Shown: piece after piece, positions 34,915-43,955 of the stretch
Numbering within the stretch: position 1 is the stretch's first letter
Layout: each line of letters starts with the position of its first letter
Origin: Phytoactinopolyspora halotolerans
GTDB lineage: Bacteria; Actinomycetota; Actinomycetes; Jiangellales; Jiangellaceae
Reading direction: 5' to 3'
DNA: 64,000 bases
Assembly: GCF_010550675.1 (NCBI RefSeq)
Contig: NZ_JAAGOA010000013.1
Location: 155,783-219,782 of the forward strand
Translations under genes and position numbers: made by a program
Notes under the pieces: generated by a model
What the model was told of the DNA's origin: nothing
Database searches by the model: none
What the model saw: the letters and a program-made list of their open reading frames with translations, nothing else

Positions 34915-37356
34915 ATGCAGGTCCACACACGCACCGAGATGTCCCGCCGCACGCTGCTCGGGCTGGGCGCAGGCTTGGCGGCCGGAGTGGCGACAGCCAG
35001 CACGGGGTTCAGCATCTTCTCCCCGCGCGCCGCGCACGCCGCCGACGAGTTCGAGCTGATCCGCAACAGGTACGTCGAATTGCTGGTCGGCCCCGCGGAC
35101 GCCGACACCAGCCACCCCGACGTCGTCGAAACCATCCAGTCGATGACCGAGACCACCACGGATCTGCTGGCCGCGGTGGTGCCCGGGCCCGGGCGAGACC
35201 GGGTCTTCGAGTCCGAACCGCTGGTCGACATCACCGACGCCTCCCATATCCAGACCACCGCCCTGAATCTCGCCTCCATGGCCAAGTCATGGGCCGCCCC
35301 GGGCTCGCCTTATCAGTACGACGACGAGCTGGGCAGCGCCATTGTGGACGGCCTGCAGACGCTGCATGACCTCCAGTACAACGTCGACACGTTGGAGTTC
35401 GACAGCTGGTACAACTTCGAGATCGGGGCGCCGCGGGGCATTCTGGAGGCGGCCACCCTCGTCGGCGGCATCCTGCCCGACCAGCTGCGGGCCGACCTGG
35501 CCGCCGCGGTCGCGCACTTCGTGCCGGACCCGAAGTACAACTACCCGCCCTACGACGACCGGCACAAGCTCTCCACCGGCTCGAACCGGCTGTTCCTGTG
35601 CCAGAACGTGCTGGTCGCCGCCGCCCTGGTCGACGACGCCGAGCGGATCCAGCTCGCCGGCGACGGCGTGCCGGACGCGATCGCCCTGACCACCTCCGGT
35701 GACGGCATCTACTTCGACGGTTCGTACATCGCGCACACCAACGTGCCCTACACGGGCACCTACGGACGCGCGCTGGTGACCTCGTCCAGCTATGTGCTCG
35801 CCATGCTCGGCGGCACGCAGTGGGATCTGGACCCGGCAGAGGTCGATCCGTTCCGCCACAGCATCGTGCGCACGTTCGTGCCGTGGACCAGCGAGGCGCT
35901 GACCATGGCTCCGGTGTGCGGGCGCGCCGTCGGCAGACAGAACAACACGTCGGCGTGGCTGATGGGGAGCATCCTCACGCTCGCCGAGGGAGCGCCCGAG
36001 GACCTGGCCCGCGAGTGGCAGGGACATGTCAAGGGATGGCTGCAGACGGCCACCGCGGTGAACTACTTCGCGCTGCGGCCGCTGTCCGAGGCGTTGCTGG
36101 CGCAGAAACTGCTCGACTCCGACGTGCCGGCGCTCGCCGAGGCGCCCGGGCCGCGGCTGTTCCCGGAGATGGACCGCATCCTCGCCCGCGGCGACGGCTG
36201 GTGTGTCAGCCTGGCCACGGCCAGCACCCGGACCAGAGGGTTCGAAACCCAGGGCGGCGAGAACCTCAAGGCGTGGCACCAGGGATCCGGCGCCCGCTAC
36301 CTGTATCTGGAGTCGGAGCAGGCGCAGTACATCGACTGGTTCCCCACCGTCGATCCCTACCGGATGCCGGGTACGACCGTTGACTCCCAGCGGCACGGAC
36401 AGAGCAGTGGCGGACGCGGCGGCTTCGCGTTCGTCGGCGGATCACAGGTGGGCGGCACCCGCGCCGACGACGGCTTCTACCAGCATCCGGCCTACGCCGG
36501 CTGGGTACAGCAGCTCAAGGACTACGGCGGCGACATGACCGCCAAGCTGTCCTGGTTCTTCCTGGGCGACGGCATCGTCTGCCTCGGCGCGGACATCAAC
36601 GGCGGCAGCGCAGGCGACCCCGTCGAGACCATCATCGAGAACCGGGCGATCAAGACCGACGACATGCAGCGCTGGTTCATCAACGGCGCGGCGGTCGGCG
36701 AGTCGGGGCAGGACGGCTGGCGGGCCACCGTCCCCGGCGTCCGCTCCATGACGCTGCCCGGCTCGGCGGGCTTCGTCATGCTCGATGGGCCGCGCACCGT
36801 GGAGTTCGTGCGTGACGCCCGCTCCGGTGCATGGGCCGACATCTCAAATGGTCGCAGCACCCAGGTGCACACCAACACCTTCCACACCGCGTGGCTGGAC
36901 CACGGGACGCAACCCGACGGAGCGTCGTTCGCGTATCTGATGGTTCCGCTGGTCACGCCCGACGAGGCGGCGGCGCGCGAAGACGACCCCGGGGTCGAGG
37001 TGGTACGCAACGACGGCGCGGTCCAGGCCGTGTCGGCCCCACACATCGGATTCGTCAGCGCCAACTTCCACGAGGCGGCGACGATCAGGGGCGGCCCGCT
37101 GGTCGTCACCGGCAGCGCGGAGACCTGCGTCTCGGCTGTGCGCACCCAGCGTCACCGGATGGAGATCGCGGTGGCCGACGCCAGCCAGCTGCACGACGAG
37201 CGCGAGGCGAGAGTCGCCTTCCCGCGGGGGCATCGAATCCGCCCCGTCTACGCCGACCCCACGGCCGAGGTAAGCATCGACGGGAACGAGCTGACGGTGA
37301 CGATCGACAGCTCGGCCGCCGACGGTCGCTCCCACCACGTGGAGGTGGAGTGGTGA
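34915..37356 (+). CDS. Polysaccharide lyase family 8, second copy
   Basis: 813 residues. Two ATGs stand in a row; the second (34915) has the better spacing from GGAGG (34905). A Tat-type signal (SRRTLLGLGAG, cleavage after AAHA) is clear. The alpha-toroid has SWYNFEI and the candidate catalytic set Asn224 (TGSNR), His274 and Tyr283 (HTNVPYTGTY), Arg337 (CGRAV), with the same 50/9/63 spacing as the other two copies. The beta domains include TVETIIENR-like and final SSAADGRSHHVEVE segments. It differs clearly in sequence from the other two, so it probably has a different linkage or substituent preference. The third copy overlaps its stop codon. Confidence 0.9.
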   Translation: MQVHTRTEMSRRTLLGLGAGLAAGVATASTGFSIFSPRAAHAADEFELIRNRYVELLVGPADADTSHPDVVETIQSMTETTTDLLAAVVPGPGRDRVFESEPLVDITDASHIQTTALNLASMAKSWAAPGSPYQYDDELGSAIVDGLQTLHDLQYNVDTLEFDSWYNFEIGAPRGILEAATLVGGILPDQLRADLAAAVAHFVPDPKYNYPPYDDRHKLSTGSNRLFLCQNVLVAAALVDDAERIQLAGDGVPDAIALTTSGDGIYFDGSYIAHTNVPYTGTYGRALVTSSSYVLAMLGGTQWDLDPAEVDPFRHSIVRTFVPWTSEALTMAPVCGRAVGRQNNTSAWLMGSILTLAEGAPEDLAREWQGHVKGWLQTATAVNYFALRPLSEALLAQKLLDSDVPALAEAPGPRLFPEMDRILARGDGWCVSLATASTRTRGFETQGGENLKAWHQGSGARYLYLESEQAQYIDWFPTVDPYRMPGTTVDSQRHGQSSGGRGGFAFVGGSQVGGTRADDGFYQHPAYAGWVQQLKDYGGDMTAKLSWFFLGDGIVCLGADINGGSAGDPVETIIENRAIKTDDMQRWFINGAAVGESGQDGWRATVPGVRSMTLPGSAGFVMLDGPRTVEFVRDARSGAWADISNGRSTQVHTNTFHTAWLDHGTQPDGASFAYLMVPLVTPDEAAAREDDPGVEVVRNDGAVQAVSAPHIGFVSANFHEAATIRGGPLVVTGSAETCVSAVRTQRHRMEIAVADASQLHDEREARVAFPRGHRIRPVYADPTAEVSIDGNELTVTIDSSAADGRSHHVEVEW

Positions 37357-40316
37357 CCGCACACCGACGCAGGACGCACGCGTACCGACGCACGACGAAC
37401 GCCGGCGATGGTCGCAACCGGCTGTCCCGGCGACATCTGATCCTGGGCGCCGGCGCCGTCACGGCAGGGAGCGTCCTCGCCCCGTACGGGCTGCCCGGCA
37501 CGCCCCATGCTCGCGCCGCGACCGGCGACCAGTACGACGCCATGCGATCCACCTGGGTCGACCTGTTGATCGGCGGTGACGTCGACGCCTCCGATCCTGC
37601 TTTCCGATCCGTCATCGATCGCATCGACGACGAGGTGGCGTCCACCATCGAACTCATCGATCGATCGGCGGACCGGCCCGGCGTGTTCGTGGACATGCCC
37701 TTCATCGAGGACGGCGCCTACGAGGGGTCGAGCCGGATTCCGCTGACCCTGAGCCGGCTCCAGCGGATGGCGACCGCGATGCGCACGCCCGGGTCCCGGT
37801 TCGAAGACGACGCCGACGTGCTGGCCGACGTGCTGGCGGGCATGGACACCACCAACCGGCTGATCTTCCATGCCGGCCGGGACGAGTTCGGCAACTGGTA
37901 CCACTGGGAGATCAGCGGGCCGAACGCGCTGATGAACACCTGCGCGCTGGTGTATGAGCACGTACCGGCGGAGGCGCTGCAGCGCTACATCGACACCGTC
38001 GACCACTTCATCCCGGACCCGCACTATCAGTACATCGACGAGCGCCGGAAGCTGTCCACTGGATCCAACCGCATGTGGCTCTGCGAAGCGGTGGCGATCC
38101 GCGGCGTCGTCGGCCGTGACGAGGAGCGCATCACCCGCGCCCGGGACGGGCTCACCGACGTCTTCGTCTACGTCGACGGCGGGGACGGGCTCTACCGCGA
38201 CGGGTCGTACCTCTTCCACGCCGGCATACCGTACACGGGCAGCTACGGCGTGTCCTTCGTCGACCGGTTCGCCAACCAGCTGGTCCTGTACGCGGGCTCA
38301 CCCTGGGACATCGGCAGTGCTGAACGGGAGTTTGCCTTCAACACCGTCGACCTCATGCTGGCACCCGTGGTCTACGACAACGTCCTGATGGACAGCATCC
38401 GGGGCAGGTCGATCTCTCGGTCCGCGGGCGACCACGGCGGCGGTCACCATGTGTCGGAGATCGTCCTCCGGCTGGCACAGGCGGCCGACGACGAGACCGC
38501 GGCGCGCTGGCGTGCGATGGTCAAGGGCTGGATCGAGCGGGACACGTACGACGACCCGCTCGCCGACGCGTCGATCCAACGGCTGGCGTTGTTCACAGAG
38601 CTGCTGGCCGACGAGGCCGTGCAGGCCGCACCGGAACCGGTGAACCACACGCTGTTCGCCCAGATGGCCCGCGCCGTCCACCGCCGGGAGGGATGGGCCT
38701 ACGCCATCGCCATGTGCAGCGCGCGGGTCGGTCGCTACGAGGTCTCCAACGGGGAGAACCTCAAGGGCTGGCACACCGGCGAGGGCATGACGTACCTGTA
38801 CAACGCGGACAACGGCCAGTTCATGGATGGGTTCTGGCCGACCGTCGACCCGAACCGGCTGCCCGGCATCACCGTCGACACCCGGCCCCTCGCCGAGAAC
38901 GTGGGCGTGCGGACGCGGCCCGACAGCCGGTGGGTGGGCGGCTCGGTGCTGGGCGACGAGTTCGCCGCCGTCGGCATGGAGCTCAACGCGATGGAGTCGT
39001 CGTTGCGGGCGAAGAAGTCGTGGTTCTGCCTGGACGATCGCGTCGTCGCGCTCGGCGCGGACATCACGGGCGGTGGCGGGCACATCGCCGAGGCCGTCGC
39101 CGACGCGCACGTCAACGGTGGCAGCAAGGCCGACGACAACTTCGGCTCGGACAACCGGCTGCTGGTCAAGAAGGGCAGCCCGAACGTCACCCGCGAGGCC
39201 TACTTCGCCTTCGATCTCTCCGCCGTGCCGTCCGAGGTGGTCAAGGCGACGCTGCACGTCTACGCCCAGGTTCAGGACTCCGGCGGGTCCGACGTCGACA
39301 TCGACGCGCATGGCGTCCTCGACGAGTGGGACGAGTCCACGCTGTCCTGGAACACCAAGCCGGCCACCGGTCCGCGGCTGGACTCGGCGCACGTCGATGA
39401 GCCCCGGCGGTGGCGGGTCATGGACGTGACGTCGCACGTCCTCGAGCGGCTGGCCGCCGGCGACGAGCAGGTGAGCCTCGCCCTGAAGCAGGACCCGCCG
39501 GACGGCGCCGGGCTCAGCGTTTGGATTGCCAGCCGGGAGTACAGCACGTACGGGTACGACCCGTACCTGTATCTCACCCTCGCCGAGCCCACGGAGACGG
39601 TCGAGACGGTCGTCGAGAATCGCAACCTGCACGCGGATGGCGAGAACGCGCTGACCGTCAACGGCGAGCGGCAACCGACGACCCTGGGATGGAGCGCGAC
39701 CTTCGAGGGTGCGCACTGGGCACATCTGGAGGGTGTCGGCGGTTACCTGTTCCCGGGCGGGGCGAGGCTGCACGCGCTGCGCGAGGAGCGGACCGGCAGC
39801 TGGCGGGATGTCAGCGAGGTCGGTTCACCAGACCCGATCACGCGGCGTTACCTCACCATGTGGGTCGACCACGGCGCCGATCCCGATGCCGCGTCGTACG
39901 CGTACGTCCTGCTGCCCGGCGCCTCGGCTGCACGTACGGCCGAACTGGCTGCCGAACTGGCAGCCGAGGAGGGGCTGGAGATCGTCGCGAACACTCCGGA
40001 CCTCCAGGTCGTGCGGGTCCCGCGCCTCGGCGTCACCGCGGCGAACTTCTGGCGTGCCGGCACGGCGAGGAAGATCACCGTCGATCAACCGTGCTCGATC
40101 ATGATCTCCGAGCGGGGCGACACGCTGAGCGTCGCCGTCTCCGACCCCACCCAGCTGCAGGATTCGTTGTCCATCGAGCTGAGGCACGCGGGTTATCGCC
40201 GGTGGACCGGCGACGACACGATCACCGTGGACACCACGCATCCCTCCATCAAGCTCCGCGTGGACACCAGCGGAGCGGACGGCAGGACCCACGACGTCAC
40301 CTTGCACCGCACATAA
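37353..40316 (+). CDS. Polysaccharide lyase family 8, third copy, with inserted DNRLRE module
   Basis: 987 residues from the GTG that overlaps the previous stop (GTGA); the frame opens earlier inside the second copy as a shadow. Tat-type signal LSRRHLILGAG. Catalytic candidates Asn239 (TGSNR), His289 and Tyr298 (HAGIPYTGSY), Arg352 keep the family spacing. At residues about 578-742 a DNRLRE-type module is inserted (ADAHVNGGSKADDNFG, REAYFAFDLSAVP, LHVYAQVQ, DEWDESTLSWNTKP, DVTSHVLERLAAG, SREYSTYGYDPYLYL). It splits the strand pair that reads continuously in the first copy. Such modules can bind polysaccharides, so it may hold the enzyme on its substrate. Confidence 0.9.
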   Translation: MTAHRRRTHAYRRTTNAGDGRNRLSRRHLILGAGAVTAGSVLAPYGLPGTPHARAATGDQYDAMRSTWVDLLIGGDVDASDPAFRSVIDRIDDEVASTIELIDRSADRPGVFVDMPFIEDGAYEGSSRIPLTLSRLQRMATAMRTPGSRFEDDADVLADVLAGMDTTNRLIFHAGRDEFGNWYHWEISGPNALMNTCALVYEHVPAEALQRYIDTVDHFIPDPHYQYIDERRKLSTGSNRMWLCEAVAIRGVVGRDEERITRARDGLTDVFVYVDGGDGLYRDGSYLFHAGIPYTGSYGVSFVDRFANQLVLYAGSPWDIGSAEREFAFNTVDLMLAPVVYDNVLMDSIRGRSISRSAGDHGGGHHVSEIVLRLAQAADDETAARWRAMVKGWIERDTYDDPLADASIQRLALFTELLADEAVQAAPEPVNHTLFAQMARAVHRREGWAYAIAMCSARVGRYEVSNGENLKGWHTGEGMTYLYNADNGQFMDGFWPTVDPNRLPGITVDTRPLAENVGVRTRPDSRWVGGSVLGDEFAAVGMELNAMESSLRAKKSWFCLDDRVVALGADITGGGGHIAEAVADAHVNGGSKADDNFGSDNRLLVKKGSPNVTREAYFAFDLSAVPSEVVKATLHVYAQVQDSGGSDVDIDAHGVLDEWDESTLSWNTKPATGPRLDSAHVDEPRRWRVMDVTSHVLERLAAGDEQVSLALKQDPPDGAGLSVWIASREYSTYGYDPYLYLTLAEPTETVETVVENRNLHADGENALTVNGERQPTTLGWSATFEGAHWAHLEGVGGYLFPGGARLHALREERTGSWRDVSEVGSPDPITRRYLTMWVDHGADPDAASYAYVLLPGASAARTAELAAELAAEEGLEIVANTPDLQVVRVPRLGVTAANFWRAGTARKITVDQPCSIMISERGDTLSVAVSDPTQLQDSLSIELRHAGYRRWTGDDTITVDTTHPSIKLRVDTSGADGRTHDVTLHRT

Positions 40317-40330
40317 CCCCGCCGAACCCG

Positions 40331-40381
40331 ATGATCATGAACACTTACCGTGCCATGTGAACGGTAAGTGTTCATGATCAT
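40331..40381. repeat. Intergenic palindrome, family 1 copy C, between convergent genes
   Basis: Perfect 21-nt arms (40331-40351 and 40361-40381) with a 9-nt loop GCCATGTGA. It lies between the lyase stop and the convergent VIT1-like gene, so here it could end transcription from both sides. Confidence 0.95.
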
Positions 40382-40402
40382 GGCGGGTTGGGCGGTGCGG
40401 GC

Positions 40403-41116
40403 TCAGCTGACGCCGACACCGAACAGGTGGCCGACGCCGAACGCGAACAGCGCGGCGAGCACGCCGAGCAGCAGCTGACGGGTGCCGCCGAACCACGGCG
40501 ACCGCCCGGTGAGCACGGTGACCACCGCACCCGTCGCGAACAGGGCTCCCAGCGTCACCAGCACGACCGGAAGGACGCTGGCCGCGCCGAGGAGGAGTGG
40601 CAGCACCGGGATGAGCGCGCCGACGGCGAAGGCGGCGAACGACGAGCCGGCGGCCACCCACGGCGACGGCAGGTCCTCCGCGTCGACGCCTAACTCCTCC
40701 AGGACATGGATGCGCAGCGCGACGGCGTCGTCCCGGTGAATCTGCTCGGCCACCTGGCGTGCCAGCTCGGGGTCGACGCCGCGGGAGGCATACATCTCGG
40801 CCAGCTCGGCCTTCTCCTCCTCAGGGTGGCGGGCGATCTCGCGGCGCTCGACCTCGATCTCGGCTCGAGCCGCCTCCGACTGCGACGCGACCGAGGTGTA
40901 CTCCCCCGCCGCCATCGACGACGCACCGGCGGTGAGGCCGGCCAGCGCTGCCAGCGTCACCGTGCTCCCGGTGGCGCCGCCGCCGATCATCCCGGCGATC
41001 AGCGCTCCGTTGGAGACGAGACCGTCCATCGCCCCGAAGACGGCTGCACGCAGCCATCCGCCGCTCACATCACGGTGCTGGTGATGCAGCTCCACCGGAT
41101 TCACGCCGACCGTCAT
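40403..41116 (-). CDS. VIT1/CCC1-family iron/manganese transporter
   Basis: 237 residues from the ATG at 41116 (a TTG nine codons earlier is the alternative). The family pattern is visible: LRAAVFGAMDGLVSNGALIAGM for helix 1, GASSMAAGEYTSVASQSE for helix 2, a long amphipathic acidic segment (residues about 75-145, EIEVERREIARHPEEEKAELAEMY) and three final helices ending at GVGHLFGVGVS. Related transporters move Fe2+ or Mn2+ out of the cytoplasm. It lies near the iron-box-controlled siderophore-binding gene. No iron box was seen in its own upstream region. Confidence 0.9.
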   Translation of the reverse strand: MTVGVNPVELHHQHRDVSGGWLRAAVFGAMDGLVSNGALIAGMIGGGATGSTVTLAALAGLTAGASSMAAGEYTSVASQSEAARAEIEVERREIARHPEEEKAELAEMYASRGVDPELARQVAEQIHRDDAVALRIHVLEELGVDAEDLPSPWVAAGSSFAAFAVGALIPVLPLLLGAASVLPVVLVTLGALFATGAVVTVLTGRSPWFGGTRQLLLGVLAALFAFGVGHLFGVGVS

Positions 41117-41272
41117 CTCGCAGCCTCGTTCCCCTGAGACCAATCCCTATAACTAGGCTACATCCAGACGCCACAGCACGACAACGAAGCCAAGCGTTAC
41201 CTCAACAAGGCTAGAGCAGCCTTAGCAGAGTTAGGCGAGCCAAACCTGCACAACCACGCCCCGCACCTTCCG

Positions 41273-41323
41273 ATGATCATGAACACTTACCGTGCTATGT
41301 GAACGGTAAGTGTTCATGATCAT
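41273..41323. repeat. Intergenic palindrome, family 1 copy D, overlapping a stop codon
   Basis: Perfect 21-nt arms (41273-41293 and 41303-41323), loop GCTATGTGA. The right arm holds the stop codon (41320-41322) of the reductase gene. The order of bases is almost identical to copy C. Confidence 0.95.
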
Positions 41324-41766
41324 GGTTGTGGCGTCAGGACGAAGACGGGGATCACGCGGCTGGTCTTCTTCGCGTAGTTGGCGTAATCGGGCCAGACCTC
41401 CACGGCGCGCTCCCACCACAGCGCCCGCTCGTCGCCGAACACCTCGCGCGCCAGGTAATCCTTCTTGACCGGACCGTCCTGCAACTCGACATGCGGGTTC
41501 TTGATCAGGTTGTAGTACCAGACCGGATGCTGCGGCGCGCCACCGAGCGACGCGACCACCGCGTATTCGCCCTCGTGCTCCACCCGCATCAGCGGTGTCT
41601 TACGCAGCTTTCCTGTCTTCGCACCCACCGAGGTCAAAAGGATGATCGGACGGCCCTGGAGCGTGCCGCCCTCCGCACCGCCCGTGCTCTCGAACAGTTC
41701 CGCCTGCTTGCGAGCCCAGTCGGACGGGCTCGGCTCGTATTCCCCATCAAGTGGCATGTCCGCCAC
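41320..41766 (-). CDS. Deazaflavin (F420)-dependent nitroreductase family protein
   Basis: About 148 residues. The GTG at 41766 has GGAG 5 nt upstream; the ATG at 41757 is an alternative. The Ddn-type split-barrel pattern is clear: [79 protein letters not shown]. Members use F420 in quinone or xenobiotic reduction. The stop codon lies in a palindromic repeat, so the repeat may set the end of this gene. Physiological substrate unknown. Confidence 0.9.
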   Translation of the reverse strand: MADMPLDGEYEPSPSDWARKQAELFESTGGAEGGTLQGRPIILLTSVGAKTGKLRKTPLMRVEHEGEYAVVASLGGAPQHPVWYYNLIKNPHVELQDGPVKKDYLAREVFGDERALWWERAVEVWPDYANYAKKTSRVIPVFVLTPQP

Positions 41767-41850
41767 AACCACTCCAGCCGGGCCGGGTATTCCTCAGTCC
41801 GGTGGGGCACACCGAGGCCGACCGGACGATCTCGGCCGGCGTGGCACGCC

Positions 41851-41888
41851 TCAGCCGGCATGGCGCGGCTCAGCCGGCATGGCGCGGC
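41851..41888. repeat. 19-bp tandem duplication at the end of the S9 hydrolase gene
   Basis: TCAGCCGGCATGGCGCGGC occurs twice head to tail at 41851 and 41870. The seven bases that follow (41889-41895) continue the same word and hold the stop codon of the S9 gene. It probably arose by duplication of the gene's 3' end. Confidence 0.85.
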
Positions 41889-43955
41889 TCAGCCGTCGGT
41901 CAGGTGCCGTCGGAACCATGCGAGTACGGCGTCGAGCAGTCTCGTCCGGGCCTCCGCCGAGTCGAGCGCGTGCCCCTGGCCGGCGAGCATCAGCAACTCG
42001 GTCGTCACCCCTTGCTCGCGCAGACCGTCGTACAGCAGGCGGGCCTGATCGGCCGGAATCTTGCGATCCTCCTCGCCGTGCACCACCAGAGTCGGCGTGG
42101 TGCAGTGCTTCAGCTCGGTCAGCGGCGACGCGAGATCGGCCGCCACGCCGCCACCCGTCGCGACGCCGCCGCCCGTCGCGACGTCGTCGTCCGTCGCGAC
42201 GTCACCGTGCCCGGGAAAGAACGCGCGCCAAGCCGGCCCCATCGGCGAGGAATCCAGAAAGCTACGGAAATCGGCGATCCCCGCCCCGACGACGGCCGCC
42301 CTGAACCGGTCGGTCTGGGTCGCCGTCCAGGCCGTCAGAAAGCCGCCATAGCTCCAGCCGCCGATACCCAGTCGCTCCGCATCGGCGATCCCCTTCTCCA
42401 CCAGCACATCGACACCGTCCATGATGTCCTGCATCGGCAGCGTTCCGATCCGGCCGCGGACCGCGTGCGCGAAATCCCAGTCCCGGCCCGTTGAACCCCG
42501 GGGGTTGGGCAAGAACACCGCGAAGCCATGGCTCGCCAGCAGCTGTCCCCACTCGATCCAGCTGCCGTGCCAGCCCTCGCACCAGTGGTAATGCGGCCCT
42601 CCGTGCACGTTCACCACCATCGGCAGCGGCCCGCGCCCAGAGCCCTCCGGCGGGAGCACCAGCAACCCGTGCAACTCCGTCCCGTCCTGGCGGCTGCGCC
42701 AGGCCACGCACCTTCCCCGTCCCAGCCGCAACTCTCGCAGCTGTGGGTTCAGGTCGGTCAGACGCGTGACGCCGACGCCGCTCGGTGCGGTCGTGTCCGT
42801 GATCCACACGTCGGGCGCACCGTCGTCGGTGCCGGAAAGGAACGCGACCCGGCGCTCCGCCGGGGCCACCGAGAATCGCGGATACCCCACGCGCATGTCG
42901 CACACCTCTCGGACGCGGCCGCCCTCGAGTTCGAGTTCCACGGCGTGTTCGAGTTCCACGACGTCGAACTCCACCAAAATGGACGTCGTCCGCCGGAATA
43001 CCTGCGCCAGGATCCGCCGGTCGCCCGCCCACTCCGCCTGGAGCACCGTTCCTTGGCGATCCCGCCAAAGATCCCGCACGTCACCGCCGACGGCCGGTAC
43101 CACCGCCGGCCAATGCCCCAACTCGGCGCTGCCGCGGCTGAACAACAGCAGCCGTCCGTCCGGCGACCAGGCGAGAGTCTGATCTCTGGTGGTGGGGATG
43201 CGCGCGTCCGTGCACAGCGTCCGCAGCGACCCACCGGACCGAAGGTCCACCAGCTGCAGCGCCGCCTCCAACCGCCTCGCGAGGGCCGTCGCCGCGCCGT
43301 TCTGCGCGGCGGCACCGTCCGCCTCGTCGTCGCGGTGTCTGACGACGACGGCCGCTGTCGCCCCGTCCGGCGCCAGCGCGAACGCCACCACATCCGATCC
43401 CGGACCGGTGACCGGATGCGCCGCACCCGTCGCGACGTCCACCCGCCAGAGCTGACCGATCGGCTGGCCACCGGCAGCGCCGGTATCGTGCGGCACGCCG
43501 GACGTCGCCGCGTCGGGCGTCGCCGCGTCGGCGGGGACACGCAACAGGACGACGACGTGCCGGTCGTCGTCGCAGCGCGCGACGGGACCGCGGGGCACCC
43601 ACGCCAGCGCACCCGCCCCACTGGCGACGTCCGGCAACGCCACCCGGCGGACCTGCCGCTCCGCGGTGTCGACGACGGTCAGCGCCAGGCCGTCGTCGCA
43701 GCGCTCGACCACACCGAGTGTCGTCGCCGGCCAGGTCGTCGCCCAGCTCGGCTCCGTCTCGAGCCGTCGTCCATCCAGGGCCTGCCATCCTCCCGGCAGG
43801 TCCGCGCCGGTTGCCGGCACCGACCACAGCGCCGCGCCGGGTCGGGAGGCGTTCCGGACCACAACGGCGACCCGTTCCCCGTCGGGCGACAGAACCGGGC
43901 GGCCCGCCTCGTCCAGCGCCGCGAAGTCGGCCGCGACCGGGCGGCGGAGCGTCAC
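41889..43955 (-). CDS. S9-family serine hydrolase (prolyl oligopeptidase-like)
   Basis: 688 residues from the GTG at 43955, which overlaps the stop of the siderophore-binding gene. The N-terminal two thirds are beta-propeller-like (LAWSPDGRLLLFSRG and similar). The C-terminal alpha/beta-hydrolase domain has GGWSYGGFLTAW (Ser near 550), acid in HGEEDRKIP (near 640) and His in GQGHALD (near 670). A variable tract of three VAT-type hexapeptides (18-bp DNA repeats, about 42154-42210) interrupts it before the acid. No signal is visible, so it should act inside the cell. Coupled expression with an iron-siderophore receptor suggests it could open or trim imported siderophores, but it may also be an ordinary peptidase. 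Confidence 0.85.
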   Translation of the reverse strand: MTLRRPVAADFAALDEAGRPVLSPDGERVAVVVRNASRPGAALWSVPATGADLPGGWQALDGRRLETEPSWATTWPATTLGVVERCDDGLALTVVDTAERQVRRVALPDVASGAGALAWVPRGPVARCDDDRHVVVLLRVPADAATPDAATSGVPHDTGAAGGQPIGQLWRVDVATGAAHPVTGPGSDVVAFALAPDGATAAVVVRHRDDEADGAAAQNGAATALARRLEAALQLVDLRSGGSLRTLCTDARIPTTRDQTLAWSPDGRLLLFSRGSAELGHWPAVVPAVGGDVRDLWRDRQGTVLQAEWAGDRRILAQVFRRTTSILVEFDVVELEHAVELELEGGRVREVCDMRVGYPRFSVAPAERRVAFLSGTDDGAPDVWITDTTAPSGVGVTRLTDLNPQLRELRLGRGRCVAWRSRQDGTELHGLLVLPPEGSGRGPLPMVVNVHGGPHYHWCEGWHGSWIEWGQLLASHGFAVFLPNPRGSTGRDWDFAHAVRGRIGTLPMQDIMDGVDVLVEKGIADAERLGIGGWSYGGFLTAWTATQTDRFRAAVVGAGIADFRSFLDSSPMGPAWRAFFPGHGDVATDDDVATGGGVATGGGVAADLASPLTELKHCTTPTLVVHGEEDRKIPADQARLLYDGLREQGVTTELLMLAGQGHALDSAEARTRLLDAVLAWFRRHLTDG

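Noticed and set aside
36831..37352. N-terminal extension of the third lyase frame into the second lyase gene
   Set aside because: Sequence is Arg/Gly-rich shadow; a GTG overlapping the previous stop and a Tat signal mark the real start at 37353.
41143..41272. Iron box upstream of the VIT1-like gene
   Set aside because: TTAGGCGAGCC and CTAGGCTA words occur but do not form the 19-bp palindrome.
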